A stretch of 16,662 bases of DNA from Oscillospiraceae bacterium (GTDB taxonomy: Bacteria > Bacillota > Clostridia > Oscillospirales > Acutalibacteraceae). The DNA lies in NCBI GenBank assembly GCA_031270785.1, contig JAISWM010000012.1, positions 1 through 16,662 on the forward strand, read 5' to 3'. Below the pieces are notes generated by a model. The model ran no database searches, was not told the DNA's origin, and was given only the letters and a program-made list of their open reading frames with translations. Positions 8,005 through 16,282 of the stretch are shown one piece after another. Each line of letters begins with the position of its first letter. The first letter of the stretch is position 1. The translations under genes were made by a program, and so were the position numbers.

Positions 8005-8143
8005 CCTGTCCGTAAATTTTACAAATTGCAATCAAGATCGACGACGGCGTATAAAGATACTCCCAGGAGATTTTGATGCAAAGCCATTTTTTAAGTGATG
8101 CATTTTTCGATAGTCTGCGCTCTGTGAGGTTTACGGACGGGTC
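8005..8143. repeat. 139-bp sequence bounded by transposon-like inverted ends
   Basis: GACCTGTCCGTAAA starts at about 8005 and its inverse TTTACGGACGGGTC ends at about 8143, with one mismatch in 14. The match continues weakly inward (TACA/TGTGA). No transposase fits inside and no clear target duplication is seen. It looks like a small non-autonomous element or the joined ends of a lost insertion sequence. The family is not identified. Confidence 0.45.
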
Positions 8144-8252
8144 TAACATAGCAAAAACCATTCAGAAACGTGGTGTTATTTACGTTCCCTCATGGTTGTG
8201 GCAGGGGAAAAACGAAAATGTCGCTGTTTTAAAAAGTTTTTACTACAGCTAA
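8076..8252 (+). CDS. Doubtful 58-residue ORF
   Basis: ATG 8076 is preceded by AGGAGA (8065-8070) at a good 5-nt spacing and opens a 58-codon frame starting MQSHFLSDAFFD and ending SFYYS. It begins inside the inverted-end sequence at 8005-8143 and its stop TAA (8250-8252) lies in the left arm of the next hairpin element, so it is stitched from repeat DNA. I recognise no domain. It could be a remnant of a mobile-element gene or chance. Confidence 0.2.
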   Translation: MQSHFLSDAFFDSLRSVRFTDGSNIAKTIQKRGVIYVPSWLWQGKNENVAVLKSFYYS

Positions 8253-8447
8253 TACTATTGAAAAGTGTCTGATTTTTTATTACTCTTTCCCCGCAGGCTC
8301 GCGGATAGTGGTTCAAATTTGTTGATAACATCTTTTTCCCCCCCGCCTATGGCGGGGGAAAAGAAGAGATTTCAACTATTTTGGGACACGACCGGCTCGC
8401 GGGGGAGAGACCGCACAAACAAATTTGCTTTTTTCAACTATAATCAG
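8249..8447. repeat. Hairpin element split by nested element A5
   Basis: Outer arms CTAATACTATTGAAAAG (8249-8265) and CTTTTTTCAACTATAATCAG (8428-8447) are inverted matches (about 13 of 17). The inner stem CTCTTTCCCCGC (8283-8294) pairs with GCGGGGGAGAG (8399-8409). Between the stem halves sits element A5 with a duplicated GGCTCGCGG. Without A5 this would be a hairpin of about 100 bp ending right at the rseP Shine-Dalgarno (AGGAGG, 8446-8451). Confidence 0.6.
8305..8393 (+). mobile_element. Family A element A5 with perfect 9-bp target duplication
   Basis: This 89-bp copy starts ATAGTGGTTCAAATTTG and ends TTTTGGGACACGACC, with a CCCCCGCC/GGCGGGGG central stem. It is flanked by identical GGCTCGCGG at 8296-8304 and 8394-8402. 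Deleting the element and one duplicate restores an uninterrupted hairpin, the expected result of transposition into an older repeat. Confidence 0.8.
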
Positions 8448-8458
8448 GAGGTTTTTTA

Positions 8459-9514
8459 ATGAATATACTACTTATAATATTCGCAATAATATTGTTCAAT
8501 TTAATTGTATTTGTACATGAATTCGGCCATTTTTTTACCGCAAAATCTTTTGGAGTGAAAGTTAATGAGTTTGCTATAGGAATGGGTCCTAAGATACTTA
8601 AGTTTCAAAGAGGCGAGACTCTTTATTCGCTAAGGCTCTTTCCTATCGGCGGATTTTGCAGTATGGAGGGTGAAGATGAGGAAAGCGACGATAAGGGGGC
8701 TTTCGGTAAACGCAAGCCATGGCAAAGAATTATAATTGTGGCCGCCGGAGCTATAATGAACATCGTTTTGGGGATAATAATATCCTTTATTTTGTCAGTT
8801 CAGCAACCAAAATTTGCTTCTACGACAATATCTGATTTTTTAGATAATGCGGTGTCCAGCCAGCACGGGCTGCTAATAGGAGATCAAATTGACAGCATAA
8901 ATGGATTTAGCACCAAAACATATAAAGATATGAATTTTGCGATAAAAACAAGTAAAGAAAATACTTTTAGCGTGCAAGTAACACGAAAAGGGCAAAAAGT
9001 AACCTTAGAAAACGTACAATTTCTGAGTACCGCAAATGAAAACGGATCAATTACTATTCAGCAGGATTTTCACGTTGAGCCAATAGAAAAAAATTTCGGC
9101 ACAATAATTAAGCAATCATTTTTAGATGCTTTATCTACAGTTAAAATGACATTGGCGGGTTTAGTAGGAATTATTTCGGGTAAATTTTCACTTAGCAATA
9201 TGGCAGGGCCTATTGGCATAGCTTCTTTAATAGGAGAAGCAACTTACGAAGGGTTAAAAGTGGACGCTTTATATGCGCTGAACCAAATAATTTCTATAAT
9301 GGCAATGATTACAATAAATTTGGGAGTAGTAAATCTTTTACCGCTTCCCGCTTTAGACGGCGGAAGATTAGTGTTTTTTTTCTTTGAACTTATATTTAAG
9401 AAAAAATTAAATCCTAAATATGAAGGTTGGGTACATGCGGCGGGTTTCGTTGTTCTTATAGCTTTAATGCTTTTTATAACATTTGGTGATATTATAAGAT
9501 TAATACCCAGGTAA
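8459..9514 (+). CDS. rseP: Site-2 membrane zinc metalloprotease
   Basis: 351 residues, usual for Firmicutes RseP/RasP. It cuts substrates, typically anti-sigma factors or signal-peptide remnants, within the membrane. The first helix carries the zinc motif HEFGH (residues 20-24). A second helix follows at about 88-110, then a PDZ domain (roughly 115-200) that gates substrates. The third metal-site motif LDGG is at 299-302 (NLLPLPALDGGR), and a last helix lies at 322-345. ATG 8459 has AGGAGG (8446-8451) 7 nt upstream. It lies between dxr and ispG, its standard place in Clostridia, though the gap from dxr has grown to 657 nt by repeat insertion. Its stop codon overlaps the duplicated target of the next element. 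Confidence 0.95.
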   Translation: MNILLIIFAIILFNLIVFVHEFGHFFTAKSFGVKVNEFAIGMGPKILKFQRGETLYSLRLFPIGGFCSMEGEDEESDDKGAFGKRKPWQRIIIVAAGAIMNIVLGIIISFILSVQQPKFASTTISDFLDNAVSSQHGLLIGDQIDSINGFSTKTYKDMNFAIKTSKENTFSVQVTRKGQKVTLENVQFLSTANENGSITIQQDFHVEPIEKNFGTIIKQSFLDALSTVKMTLAGLVGIISGKFSLSNMAGPIGIASLIGEATYEGLKVDALYALNQIISIMAMITINLGVVNLLPLPALDGGRLVFFFFELIFKKKLNPKYEGWVHAAGFVVLIALMLFITFGDIIRLIPR

Positions 9515-9521
9515 AAATAAG

Positions 9522-9606
9522 ACCATGTCTCAAAATAATTGAAATCTCTTCTTCCCCTCGCCCGAGGCGGGGGAGAAGAGATTATCAGCTAATTTGACCC
9601 ATCACC
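9522..9606 (-). repeat. Family A hairpin element A6, reverse orientation
   Basis: Read on the minus strand: GGTGATGGGTCAAATTAGC, stem CCCCCGCC/GGCGAGGGG, then TTTCAATTATTTTGAGACAT. It is flanked by AAAAATAAG at 9513-9521 and 9607-9615. The first flank includes two bases of the rseP stop codon. Confidence 0.8.
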
Positions 9607-9615
9607 AAAAATAAG

Positions 9616-9705
9616 GCCATGTCTCAAAATAATTGAAGTCTCTTTCTTTTTCCACCCGCCCGGGGCGGGTGGAGAAGATATTATCAGCTAATTTGACCCA
9701 TCACC
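9616..9705 (-). repeat. Family A hairpin element A7, reverse orientation
   Basis: The outer arms are almost identical to A6, but the stem differs: CCACCCGCC (9652-9660) pairs with GGCGGGTGG (9664-9672). The flanks are AAAAATAAG (9607-9615) and AAAAATAAA (9706-9714). Immediately afterwards comes GAGG, the ispG ribosome site. Confidence 0.8.
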
Positions 9706-9727
9706 AAAAATAAAGAGGTATATTTTA

Positions 9728-10774
9728 ATGAGAAGGTCTTCTAAAACAGTTAAAGTCGGTAATACTTATATAGGCGGGGATTCCCCTATATCCGTGCAGT
9801 CAATGCTAAACGTTCCGCCTCATAATACTCAGGAAAACATTAACCAAGCTTTAGAACTTGAAAAATGCGGATGCGATATAATCAGAGTCTCCGTACCGAC
9901 TATGGAATCTATAAAAAATATATACGCGCTAAAAGAAAAACTTAAAGTGCCGGTTGTAGCTGACATACATTTTAACCACCAATTAGCTTTAGAATCTATT
10001 TCAGCTGGAGCTGACAAAATAAGAATAAACCCCGGGAATATAGGCTCAGAAGAAAATATTAAAAAAATAGCAAAAAAATGCGCTGAAAATAACGTTCCGA
10101 TTAGAGTAGGGATAAATTCAGGTTCTTTAGAAAAAAAAGTACTTCAAAAATACGGCAAAGTTACTCCTGAAGCTATGTGCGAAAGTGCTCTTCATAGTGT
10201 AAAACTTTTGGAAAAATACGACTTTGACAACATAGTAATATCAATAAAATCTTCTAATCCTTCAAACACCGTATTTGCGTACAGACTCGTATCTCAAAAA
10301 TGCGATTATCCGCTGCATGTGGGAGTTACAGAATCCGGAACCGAAACTTTGGGGTCAATAAAGTCATTTGCGGCAATAGGGTCTTTACTAATTGATGGAA
10401 TAGGAGATACCATAAGAATATCTTTAACCGCCGACCCTAAAAAAGAAGTCGAGGCGGGGATAAATCTTCTTAAATCTTTAAACCTTTGTAAAAACGGCAT
10501 AGAATTTATATCCTGCCCCACTTGCGCAAGGACGAAAATTGATGTTATAAAAATAGCAAATCAAGTGGAAAAATTCCTGTCGGGGTGTAAAAAAAACCTA
10601 AAGGTGGCGGTTATGGGGTGCGCAGTAAACGGCCCCGGGGAAGTTAAGGAAGCGGACATCGGCATAGCAGGGGGAAACGGTATGGGAATAATATTTAAAA
10701 AAGGTGAAGTTATAAAAAAAGTAAAAGAAAAAGATTTAGTTGAAGAGTTAATAAAAGAAATTGAAAAAATTTAA
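9728..10774 (+). CDS. ispG: 4-hydroxy-3-methylbut-2-en-1-yl diphosphate synthase
   Basis: 348 residues, the usual bacterial two-domain form without the plant insert. It reductively opens MEcPP to HMBPP, the penultimate MEP step, using a 4Fe-4S cluster. The start (TVKVGNTYIGGDSPISVQSM) is the TIM-barrel entry. Cluster ligands are C263 and C266 (SCPTCARTKIDV), C298 and E305 (MGCAVNGPGEVKEADIGIAGG). ATG 9728 has GAGG at 9715-9718. It would have been about 20 nt from the rseP stop before insertion of elements A6 and A7. Together with dxr it shows that isoprenoids are made by the MEP route. polC follows 14 nt after the stop, so the two are co-transcribed. Confidence 0.96.
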   Translation: MRRSSKTVKVGNTYIGGDSPISVQSMLNVPPHNTQENINQALELEKCGCDIIRVSVPTMESIKNIYALKEKLKVPVVADIHFNHQLALESISAGADKIRINPGNIGSEENIKKIAKKCAENNVPIRVGINSGSLEKKVLQKYGKVTPEAMCESALHSVKLLEKYDFDNIVISIKSSNPSNTVFAYRLVSQKCDYPLHVGVTESGTETLGSIKSFAAIGSLLIDGIGDTIRISLTADPKKEVEAGINLLKSLNLCKNGIEFISCPTCARTKIDVIKIANQVEKFLSGCKKNLKVAVMGCAVNGPGEVKEADIGIAGGNGMGIIFKKGEVIKKVKEKDLVEELIKEIEKI

Positions 10775-10788
10775 AAAGGGGCCTCAAA

Positions 10789-13700
10789 GTGAGAAAAAAT
10801 TTTGAAGAGTTCTTTAGTAATTACGTGGATATATCCGCGCTGCATTCAAATATTTTGCAAAGTAATATCAATAAAATCGAAATAAACAAAAATAAAAAGT
10901 CTATAATTATAGAAATATGCTCTTTGGAAACTATTGACAGTAAATTTATAAACGAAGCGGAAAATATGATATTAAACTGTGAACTGGGCTTTGAAAAAGT
11001 CTCTATTAAGCTTAGCTGTGCAGATTTGACTATTAATGAGGAAAGTATAAAAAATTTAATATGTAATCTTTTTAAAACTAATCCACTGATTTTTAATATA
11101 CTAAAAAATATTGCTTTAGAAATAAATAATACAAAAAATATTTTAAATATAGCGCTTAAACACAGCGGTTTTAATATATTAAAACCTATTGGGGCAGAAA
11201 AAAAAATATCCGATGAATTATTTGAAAAATTCAATTTAAGGTTCGAAGTAAATTTAATAGAAAATAAAGAAAATGCGGTTAAACCACGTGTGGCCGAACC
11301 TGTTTATACTGCAAAAAACAAAGCTGAATCTAAAGATCAAAATGATAAAAACAAAAAGCCGGAGCAAGAACCGGAGCAAGAAAAAGAAAATAATATTATA
11401 GAAATAAGAGACAAAAATAATTTAATGCCTCAAATAATATTATCTTCCGCTTCCCTTTGTTATGGGTCAATAATAAAAGAAAATCCGTCTCCGATATATG
11501 ATATAGTTTCAGACGCGGAGGAAACAGTAGTTATATGGGGAGATATTTTTAATATGTCTTCAAAAACAACTAAAGACGGTGCGAAAAATATATATTCCAT
11601 AAGCATAACTGACTATACCGGTTCAATTACATTAAAGGTTATAGACATCAAAGAAAACTGCAAATGTTTTGAAAGTTTAAAAGTTGGAGCCGCCATACTG
11701 GTTAAAGGCGGTACTTCCTATGATAAATACGATAGATGTGCTGTATTAAAACCTAAAAGTATAAATCTAGTATCCAAGCGGGAAATTTTTGATAAAGCGG
11801 AAAGCAAAAGAGTAGAGCTGCACCTTCATACGACAATGTCCGCCTTGGACGGCATAACCCCCGTCTCAAAATTAATTGAAAGGGCATACAAATGGGGCCA
11901 CAGCGCTATAGCCGTTACAGATCACGGCGGGGCGCAGGCTTTCCCTGAAGCAATGAATACGGTAAATAAAATAAAAAAAGAAGGGGGAAATATAAAAGTC
12001 ATTTACGGAGTAGAATCTTATTTTGTAAATGATACTGTGCCGATAGTTTGCGGAGAAAAAAATCAAGACTTTGAAAAAGAATTCATATGTTTTGACTTGG
12101 AAACTACGGGTCTTAGCGCCAAAAACAATAAAATAACTGAAATTGGCGCTGTGAAAATTTTAAATGGAAAAATCATTGATACTTTTTGTACATTCGTAAA
12201 TCCGGAAACAAAAATCCCAGAAAAAATAACAGAAATAACCGGAATAACAGATGAAATGGTTAAAAATGCTCCCCTTGAGGGTCAGGCTTTAAAGGAATTT
12301 ATAAAATTTTGCGGAGAAAATCCGGTCTTAGTGGCACACAACGCCGTTTTTGATATAGCATTTATTAACGCCTCGATAGAAAGGCAAAATATAAATTTCC
12401 CCTTTACTTATATAGACACTGTGCCAATGTCCAGGTCACTTCTTGGGAATTTAAAAAATCATAAACTCGGCACCATTGCAAAACATCTGAAACTTCCGGA
12501 ATTTAACCACCACAGAGCTTCAGACGATGCGACGGCCCTTGCGCATATATTTTTAAATCTTATTTCAATAATGAAAGAACATAAAAAAATCACTGAAACG
12601 AATCAAGTAAACACGGCATTATCAGGAACAGATACTAAAAAAGCTCCCTCTTACCACCAAACAATATTGGTTAAAAATAATAAAGGGCTTAAAAATCTTT
12701 ATAAACTGATATCAATGTCTCACATAGACTATTTTTATAAAAAGCCAAGAATTCCTAAAAGTAAACTTTCTAAATTAAGAGAAGGCCTGTTAATAGGAAG
12801 CGCCTGCGAATCCGGCGATTTTTTCAGGGCGGTCGTCTCCGGAAGGTCGTGGCAGGATTTAGAAGACATAGCAAAGTTTTATGACTATTTGGAAATCCAG
12901 CCGATAGGCAACAATGCATTCATGATAAGAAATGGTACAGTAACCACCGAAGAACAGCTAAAAGAATTTAACAAAACAATAATAAAATTAGGGGAGCAGC
13001 TGAATATTCCTGTAGTAGCAACAGGAGACGTACATTTTTTAGACCCTCAAGACTCCGAATACAGAAAAATATTAATGGCAGGCCAAGGGTATGATGACGC
13101 CGAATATCAAGCTCCTCTTTATTTAAAAACCACAAAAGAAATGCTTGAAGATTTTTCATATTTAGGCGAAAAAAAAGCTTACGAAGTAGTAGTTGAAAAT
13201 ACTCAAAAAATAGCGGATATGATAGACGATGTGTTACCGATACCGCCTGGAGTTTTCCCCCCGACTATAGAATCCGCAGAAGAAGAACTTATAAAAATTA
13301 CTTGGAAAAAAGCAAAAGAAAAATACGGAGACCCTTTACCTGAAATTGTGCATGAAAGACTTGAAAAAGAATTAACCTCTATAACCAAACATGGGTTTTC
13401 CGTATTATATATGGCTGCTCAGAAGTTAGTTACGAATTCCGAAAAACACGGTTATTTAGTCGGATCAAGAGGGTCGGTGGGTTCTTCTTTTGTGGCTACA
13501 ATATCCGGTATTTCCGAAGTTAACCCTTTGGTTCCGCATTACGTATGCCCCAAATGCAAAAACAGCGAGTTTATAACTGACGGAAGTTATGGTTCCGGGT
13601 TTGATTTGCCGGGAAAAAACTGCCCCGAATGCGGCGCAAAATATAATCAGGATGGGCATAATATTCCATTTGAAACATTCTTAGGATTTGACGGCGACAA

Positions 13701-15135
13701 AACTCCGGATATAGACCTTAACTTTTCAGGAGAATATCAGAGCGAAGCTCATAGGTATACGGAAAAATTATTTGGTAAAAATAACGTTTTTAAAGCGGGT
13801 ACAATCGCAACCGTTGCAGATAAAACAGCCATAGGATTTGTTAGAAAATATGCTGAAGAAAAAGGTATTACTATACCAAAAGCGGAAGAATTAAGGCTTG
13901 CAATGGGATGCACGGGAATTAAAAGAACAACCGGGCAACATCCGGGAGGAATGGTAATAGTCCCCAAGGGAAAAGAAATATATGATTTTTGCCCCGTGCA
14001 AAAACCGGCAAATGACCAAAGTTCAGATAGCATCACTACTCATTTTGACTTTCATTCTATTCACGATACAATTTGTAAACTGGATGAACTCGGGCACGAT
14101 GTTCCGTCTATATACTACTATTTGGAGCAATATACAAAAGTAAAAGTTCAGGATGTATCAATGAGCGATAAAGACGTAATGTCGCTATTTACATCCACGA
14201 AAGCATTGGGGGTTAGCCCCAAAGATATAGATTCGCAAACAGGTACATTTTCACTCCCTGAGGTAGGAACCAATTTTGTACGCCAAATGCTTATAGACGC
14301 CAAGCCAAAAACATTTACAGACCTAATACAAATTTCCGGACTATCGCACGGTACGGACGTTTGGGTAGGGAACGCCCAAGAACTCATAAAAAAGGGTATT
14401 TGCAAAATTTCTGATGTTATAGGTACGAGAGACAGCATAATGACATACCTAACGCACAAAGGTTTAGACCCGAAAATGGCATTTAAGATAATGGAAATAA
14501 CAAGAAAAGGAAAAGCGTCAAAACTGTTAACAGAAGAACATATAAGTGAAATGAAAAAATATAATGTTCCAAAGTGGTATATAGATTCTTGCAAAACAAT
14601 AAAATATATGTTTCCTAAGGCGCACGCAGCCGCGTATATGATTTCCACTTTAAGATTCGGATGGTATAAAGTACACATGCCCGCAGAATATTACGCCGCG
14701 TATTTTACCGTGCGCGGAGAAGATCTGGACGGTATTTTAGTAGCGCAGGGAAGAGACGCGGTAAAAAGAAAAATGAGCGAAATATCTCTAAAAGGTAAAG
14801 AAGCAAGCGCTAAAGAATTAGCGTCATATTCCACACTGCAAATTGTAAACGAAATGCTTGCAAGAAAAATCGAAGTGCTGCCGATAGACCTATATAAATC
14901 GCATTCTTACAAATTTTTAGTTGAAGAAGGAAAAATACGATTGCCATTTTCTTCATTAAGCGGAGTAGGTACGGCGGCAGCTAAAAATCTGGAAAAAGCC
15001 AGAGAATCAGGCGAATTTTTATCCATAGAAGATCTGCAAAACAGATCCAAAATAACAAAGTTAGTCATAGAAACTTTAAAATCGGCCAATATATTAAAAG
15101 GCCTTCCCGAAAGCAGCCAAATTGCTTTCTTTTAA
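10789..15135 (+). CDS. polC: DNA polymerase III alpha subunit, PolC type
   Basis: 1448 residues, full length for the Gram-positive replicase. In order: a poorly conserved N-terminal part with a Lys/Glu/Gln-rich linker at about 170-200; an OB fold (about 245-330); a PHP domain opening with H345 and H347 (ELHLHTTMSALDG); an inserted DnaQ-like 3'-5' proofreading exonuclease with D436 and E438 (FDLETTG) and the later HHRASDDA; the PHP remainder; then the polymerase core with a zinc finger (C920, C923, C945, C948), catalytic D974 and D976 (PDIDLNFSGEYQ) and a helix-hairpin-helix (SGVGTAAAKNL). The tail SSQIAFF is in the place of the clamp-binding motif QLSLF but is unusual. GTG 10789 has AAAGGGG 7 nt upstream. 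It is the last gene of the dxr-polC run and appears intact. Confidence 0.97.
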   Translation: MRKNFEEFFSNYVDISALHSNILQSNINKIEINKNKKSIIIEICSLETIDSKFINEAENMILNCELGFEKVSIKLSCADLTINEESIKNLICNLFKTNPLIFNILKNIALEINNTKNILNIALKHSGFNILKPIGAEKKISDELFEKFNLRFEVNLIENKENAVKPRVAEPVYTAKNKAESKDQNDKNKKPEQEPEQEKENNIIEIRDKNNLMPQIILSSASLCYGSIIKENPSPIYDIVSDAEETVVIWGDIFNMSSKTTKDGAKNIYSISITDYTGSITLKVIDIKENCKCFESLKVGAAILVKGGTSYDKYDRCAVLKPKSINLVSKREIFDKAESKRVELHLHTTMSALDGITPVSKLIERAYKWGHSAIAVTDHGGAQAFPEAMNTVNKIKKEGGNIKVIYGVESYFVNDTVPIVCGEKNQDFEKEFICFDLETTGLSAKNNKITEIGAVKILNGKIIDTFCTFVNPETKIPEKITEITGITDEMVKNAPLEGQALKEFIKFCGENPVLVAHNAVFDIAFINASIERQNINFPFTYIDTVPMSRSLLGNLKNHKLGTIAKHLKLPEFNHHRASDDATALAHIFLNLISIMKEHKKITETNQVNTALSGTDTKKAPSYHQTILVKNNKGLKNLYKLISMSHIDYFYKKPRIPKSKLSKLREGLLIGSACESGDFFRAVVSGRSWQDLEDIAKFYDYLEIQPIGNNAFMIRNGTVTTEEQLKEFNKTIIKLGEQLNIPVVATGDVHFLDPQDSEYRKILMAGQGYDDAEYQAPLYLKTTKEMLEDFSYLGEKKAYEVVVENTQKIADMIDDVLPIPPGVFPPTIESAEEELIKITWKKAKEKYGDPLPEIVHERLEKELTSITKHGFSVLYMAAQKLVTNSEKHGYLVGSRGSVGSSFVATISGISEVNPLVPHYVCPKCKNSEFITDGSYGSGFDLPGKNCPECGAKYNQDGHNIPFETFLGFDGDKTPDIDLNFSGEYQSEAHRYTEKLFGKNNVFKAGTIATVADKTAIGFVRKYAEEKGITIPKAEELRLAMGCTGIKRTTGQHPGGMVIVPKGKEIYDFCPVQKPANDQSSDSITTHFDFHSIHDTICKLDELGHDVPSIYYYLEQYTKVKVQDVSMSDKDVMSLFTSTKALGVSPKDIDSQTGTFSLPEVGTNFVRQMLIDAKPKTFTDLIQISGLSHGTDVWVGNAQELIKKGICKISDVIGTRDSIMTYLTHKGLDPKMAFKIMEITRKGKASKLLTEEHISEMKKYNVPKWYIDSCKTIKYMFPKAHAAAYMISTLRFGWYKVHMPAEYYAAYFTVRGEDLDGILVAQGRDAVKRKMSEISLKGKEASAKELASYSTLQIVNEMLARKIEVLPIDLYKSHSYKFLVEEGKIRLPFSSLSGVGTAAAKNLEKARESGEFLSIEDLQNRSKITKLVIETLKSANILKGLPESSQIAFF

Positions 15136-15200
15136 CCTGACCCTCTTTTCAAGTAAAACAGCTATATAATAAAAGCCTTTTAAAACAGTGATATTTTTTG

Positions 15201-15229
15201 TTTTCTCCCCGCCGCAGGCGGGGGGAAGA
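15201..15229. terminator. GC-rich hairpin between convergent polC and the TPR-like gene
   Basis: TTTTCTCCCCGCC (15201-15213) pairs with GGCGGGGGGAAGA (15217-15229) over a GCA loop, allowing G-T pairs. There is a T run before it on the + strand but none after. Position between convergent ends suggests termination. It also resembles the stems of the repeat families but lacks family A arms. Confidence 0.45.
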
Positions 15230-15271
15230 AATGTAAATAATACCACGTTTCTAAAAAATTTTTGCTATTGT

Positions 15272-16168
15272 TCAAACCATCCCGTTTTTTATTTTTTCTG
15301 AAAACTTCTCGTCTGTTGAACGCACCGAAGCCTCCGCTGCAAATGCTTCGAACCATAATCCGGGAATTTTTGAATCTTCTTCGGCAGTTTTCCCCCACGC
15401 TTGTGAAACTTCTTCCCACACTGCATTCCCTTGCAAAAATTGGTATGTAAGCATATTGGCTGTAGCAAATTTAACATAAGCATTATGACAGTCTTTCTTA
15501 AATGAAGATTCAAGAGCTTTATCACTTTGAACAGCTAGCCAATACTTTTGGGCATTTTCCAATGATCCGCTTCCGCCTTTAGCTTTACACTCTGCTTCTT
15601 TGGCAATGGCATACGCAACATATGAAGGTTTAGTCAAGGTAACTTTATGCCATTCATTGGCGGCCTCATTCCACGTAAGTTCGCCTAAACGTACTCTGCA
15701 TTCAGCACTTTTTGCATTCATTTCAGCGCGCTTTGCCGAATTTATGTCTTCCTTAGATTCGGCCCTTTTGCCATATTCTGCAGATGATTTTTGATAATTC
15801 TTTTGTGCTTGTTTCACCAATTTACCGTCATCGTGTGAATACGATAAACACCTATAACTTTCTGCAAGAGCCTCATATGCCTCTGCGGAATCTTTATCGT
15901 AGTTAGAATGAATTTTACGCCATATATTCGAGACACCTTCCCATGAATTGTTGTCGACATCAGGAGTATTTGTGCGGCAAAGACTGCATATCACGTATGC
16001 CGCTGTTGGTATCATAATAATTAAAGGTGCACATACCAATATTGTGGCTTGATGTTTTTTGGATTTATTTAATACATATTCTTTATTAGGTAGTGCATTT
16101 ATGTTATTAAGTGGCAATATTTGCATTAAACAGATAATAATTAAAACAATTTTTTGTACTTTTTTCAT
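15272..16168 (-). CDS. Exported or membrane-anchored protein with TPR-like helical repeats, function unknown
   Basis: 298 residues. The N-terminus is a signal-like hydrophobic stretch (5-22, possible cut after A25), followed by a second membrane segment at about 41-63, so the rest probably faces outside on a single anchor. From residue 75 on there are helix-pair repeats of about 37-48 residues, each opening with a W/L-xx-A/V-xxx-W-type signature: W76-W83, W166-W173, L203-W210, W251-W258, and a weaker one near 117-127. Each is followed by an Ala/Tyr-rich helix (EAYEALAESY, VAYAIAKEA). This recalls TPR or Sel1 repeats, which bind proteins, but I cannot assign a family. GGAG precedes ATG, and it has its own consensus promoter. 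The gene is likely real; the role is unknown. Confidence 0.8.
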   Translation of the reverse strand: MKKVQKIVLIIICLMQILPLNNINALPNKEYVLNKSKKHQATILVCAPLIIMIPTAAYVICSLCRTNTPDVDNNSWEGVSNIWRKIHSNYDKDSAEAYEALAESYRCLSYSHDDGKLVKQAQKNYQKSSAEYGKRAESKEDINSAKRAEMNAKSAECRVRLGELTWNEAANEWHKVTLTKPSYVAYAIAKEAECKAKGGSGSLENAQKYWLAVQSDKALESSFKKDCHNAYVKFATANMLTYQFLQGNAVWEEVSQAWGKTAEEDSKIPGLWFEAFAAEASVRSTDEKFSEKIKNGMV

Positions 16169-16199
16169 GATTTATACTCCAAAATTAATTTCATATTTA

Positions 16200-16228
16200 A
16201 TTATAACATGATTATTTTATTTTATCAA
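16200..16228 (-). promoter_or_regulatory. Consensus promoter of the TPR-like gene
   Basis: On the minus strand TTGATA (16223-16228) and TATAAT (16200-16205) are exactly 17 bp apart, with a 31-nt leader to the ATG at 16168 and TTTTGGAG within it. The -10 context ATGTTATAATTA is shared with the promoter at 6438-6466. Confidence 0.8.
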
Positions 16229-16282
16229 TATGATTTTAATTTTATTTTGGTTTAATCCCACGACCTAGAAGGCCACGTATTC

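Noticed and set aside
8265..8459. 64-residue ORF ending at the rseP start
   Set aside because: It is a translation through the split hairpin and element A5, and its ribosome site and composition are not gene-like.
10821..11234. 137-residue minus-strand ORF opposite the polC N-terminus
   Set aside because: It is made of Phe/Ser/Ile-rich complement of AT-rich coding sequence, with no independent support.
14148..14678. 176-residue minus-strand ORF inside polC
   Set aside because: It is antisense to the conserved polymerase core, with no ribosome site or recognisable motif; a shadow frame.
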